A stretch of 25,065 bases of DNA. Origin: an uncultured Clostridium sp. GTDB lineage: Bacteria; Bacillota; Clostridia; Clostridiales; Clostridiaceae. Below, in pieces: positions 23,571 to 25,065 of this stretch (position 1 is its first letter; every line of letters begins with the position of its first letter). The stretch is taken from assembly GCA_937927335.1 (NCBI GenBank), contig CALBDU010000057.1, positions 1 to 25,065 of the forward strand, read 5' to 3'. Below the pieces are notes generated by a model. It worked only from the letters and a program-made list of their open reading frames with translations. It did not search any database and was not told the origin of the DNA. The translations under genes and the position numbers were made by a program.

Positions 23571-24656
23571 TTATTGGATAACGAATTTTGGTGCATCTTT
23601 AGTGAAGAATGTATAAGGAATCCTTTCTTCATATTTTAACCTGCCTATAACGATGCATGGATGTATACCTACATCATTGGCAAATCTTCTAATTTCTAAT
23701 ATATCATCATATCTGTGTTTTCTTAAAAATTCACGATACCTATCATTGGGTATCAATAAATCAGCAGCCATAGCATCTACCTTTTTTTCAACTTCTTCAT
23801 CGCAATCAATGTAATCAAAGCTAGAACTTTCATCCATTAATATATGACTTATTTCATGAAAAAAAGTAAACCAAAATTTATCAGCATACTTTCCTCTTAC
23901 ACTTAATTGAATAATAACCTTATTCCTCTTACTATTTAAAAAGGTTACGCCATTAACCCCTGTGCCTTTTATGTGATTAGATACCACTAATGCAATTCCT
24001 GAATTAGCGCATAAATCAACCAATTTAGAATAGAATACTTCCGGATCTTCTAGAGTTAATCTTCTGAATTCAGGTACTGCCTTTTCAAGTTTCCTCCTGC
24101 TATAGCTTTCAGTTTTTAAACTTTGGGCATTAATTTCTGCAATTCTTATCCATGCTAATAATGCGTACTTATTTTCATTACATATGTTAGCTTTTCTATA
24201 AGCAACATTTATATCTGAAATAGTGGTCAAGTTAATAACCCCAAAAAATTCTCTTAAATTAATTACTTTACTATCTATTTTTTTAGTAGGTTCTAGTTTT
24301 CCCATTTTACATATTTCTGAATAGGGTATTTGTTGTGCTATTGCTTTTTCATCATCAGTAATTGTAGGTGGTATAGATCTATATAATGCCTCTCGATAGT
24401 CATTTTCTAGATTGATCCAAAAGCGAGCTTTAACTCCCAAACAAGTTTGTAGCTTTTCTGCAACATCCATAGAAATTGGTGTCATTCCACTTATTATATG
24501 GCTTAAATGCTTTTCACTTAATCCCATACGTTTTGCTAATTCTTTTTGAGACATCCCTAATTCATCAATAAAATCCTTTATTGTGTCACCAGGAGGTATA
24601 GGCATTGGAGATATATACTTTTGTGGTTTTATAATTTCATCTCTCTTAATCATCAT
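23571..24656 (-). CDS. HigA-type antitoxin with XRE and ImmA/IrrE metallopeptidase domains
   Basis: A 361-residue protein. Residues about 24-80 form an XRE helix-turn-helix (DELGMSQKELAKRMGLSEKHLSHIISG). The C-terminal half is an ImmA/IrrE-like domain with the zinc motif HEISH (H267, E268, H271) and a likely third ligand E290 in EKKVDAMAADLLIP. Such fusions are the antitoxin partner of HigB-like toxins and occur in mobile elements. It should repress its own operon and neutralise the toxin; whether the protease part is active is not known. Its start overlaps the end of the upstream toxin gene by 11 nt, with GAGGAGGTGA ahead. It lies inside the putative island. Confidence 0.88.
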   Translation of the reverse strand: MMIKRDEIIKPQKYISPMPIPPGDTIKDFIDELGMSQKELAKRMGLSEKHLSHIISGMTPISMDVAEKLQTCLGVKARFWINLENDYREALYRSIPPTITDDEKAIAQQIPYSEICKMGKLEPTKKIDSKVINLREFFGVINLTTISDINVAYRKANICNENKYALLAWIRIAEINAQSLKTESYSRRKLEKAVPEFRRLTLEDPEVFYSKLVDLCANSGIALVVSNHIKGTGVNGVTFLNSKRNKVIIQLSVRGKYADKFWFTFFHEISHILMDESSSFDYIDCDEEVEKKVDAMAADLLIPNDRYREFLRKHRYDDILEIRRFANDVGIHPCIVIGRLKYEERIPYTFFTKDAPKFVIQ

Positions 24657-24984
24657 AATGATTATTCACCTCCTCAATAGTAACCACTGTGATTGTTTCG
24701 AAATTTGCATTTTCGATCAATATCCCATCCTCGCTACATGGGTAGAATATTAATCTATAACCTTTTGTAATATCAATAGCATAATATTTACTGTACTTTC
24801 CTTTTAACTTGTGCAGCCTTAAGCAATTAAATGTACCATTAAAAATCGCTAAATTATCTGCAGCACCTAACCAACTTAACCTTTTAAATAAGTTAATCGC
24901 TACTTTATCTCCTAATTCCTTTTTAGCCGTTTTTGCATCTGTACACAGCTTATGCGTTTTCGCATTACTATATCCTACTATCAT
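24646..24984 (-). CDS. HigB-like (RelE/ParE superfamily) toxin
   Basis: A 112-residue small basic protein with the HigB pattern: DAKTAKKELGDKVAINLFKRLSWL near the N-terminus, RLHKLKGKYSKYYAIDITKGYRLIF in the middle and an acidic C-terminus. HigB-like proteins cleave mRNA on the ribosome. The frame is open back to 25026, but the ATG at 24984 is chosen because the upstream part runs into the putative insertion-sequence end and the family begins near here. GGAGGG lies 14 nt upstream of this ATG, rather far. A TTGTCA/18 nt/TATAAT promoter overlaps the ATG and could not drive this start, so the 5' end may be damaged. It is cotranscribed with the antitoxin. Confidence 0.8.
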   Translation of the reverse strand: MIVGYSNAKTHKLCTDAKTAKKELGDKVAINLFKRLSWLGAADNLAIFNGTFNCLRLHKLKGKYSKYYAIDITKGYRLIFYPCSEDGILIENANFETITVVTIEEVNNHYDD

Positions 24985-25014
24985 TATATACTTATAATGC
25001 CCTCCTTGACAATG

Positions 25015-25065
25015 GGGCTGTTGCAAAACTAAGTAATTAGTTTTGCAATGGCCCTTTTTAACTGC
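25015..25065. mobile_element. Possible end of an insertion sequence with an 18-bp hairpin
   Basis: The stretch starts GGGGCTGTTGCAAAACTAA, close to IS6-family terminal repeats (which share CTGTTGCAAA) and similar to other IS ends. It folds into an 18-bp stem with a GTAA loop, followed by TTTTT on the plus strand. No plus-strand gene precedes it, so a normal terminator is unlikely, while hairpins at IS ends block incoming transcription. The rest of the element lies outside the window. Confidence 0.4.

Overview
The window looks like chromosomal DNA from a low-GC Gram-positive anaerobe of the Clostridium type. The basis is AT-rich intergenic DNA, strong GGAGG-type ribosome binding sites with some TTG and GTG starts, T-tracted hairpin terminators, formate-tetrahydrofolate ligase at the left edge, an EFR1-type flavodoxin/ferredoxin protein, and choline-binding-like cell wall repeats. 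The species cannot be named from the sequence alone.

Layout from left to right. 1-229 is the 5' end of fhs (minus strand). 366-3915 (minus) is a three-gene membrane glycosylation operon: a GT2 polyprenyl-phosphate sugar synthase, a GtrA-type flippase and a GT39 transferase. 4028-6099 (minus) is an OmpR-type response regulator with its histidine kinase. The promoter regions of the kinase/regulator operon and of the glycosylation operon carry the same 11-bp-period direct repeat (TTCACA-type), each exactly 20 nt upstream of an xxTAAT -10-like hexamer. This suggests that the two-component system controls itself and the glycosylation genes. 6223-7987 (minus) pairs an Asp/Glu racemase-family enzyme with a DmpA-type self-processing aminopeptidase, and 8115-8825 is a YetF/DUF421 membrane protein.

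8943-11546 (plus) holds a 30-residue peptide gene with its own ribosome binding site and terminator, a free-standing E2-type acyltransferase, an EFR1 protein, a 51-residue acidic protein and a small membrane protein. 11571-14073 (minus) holds a lipoprotein with two rhodanese domains and an MFS transporter. 14324-19870 (minus) is a complete oppBCDFA oligopeptide importer with a good match to a CodY box just upstream of its likely promoter. 20429-23120 holds two divergently transcribed secreted proteins with cell wall-binding repeats.

From about 23178 the DNA changes character. A 38-nt 3' fragment of a tRNA gene, including CCA, lies alone with no 5' half, as at the displaced end of an element integrated into a tRNA gene. 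Inside it are a tandem 11-bp repeat, a HigB-like toxin with an XRE plus ImmA/IrrE antitoxin, and at the right edge an 18-bp hairpin beginning with an insertion-sequence-like end. The island should continue to the right, towards an intact tRNA and an integrase gene.

The parts most likely to be undescribed are the regulatory link between the two-component system and the glycosylation operon, the duplicated Cys/His peptide at 8943-9035, and the pairing of a lone E2-type acyltransferase with an EFR1 protein.
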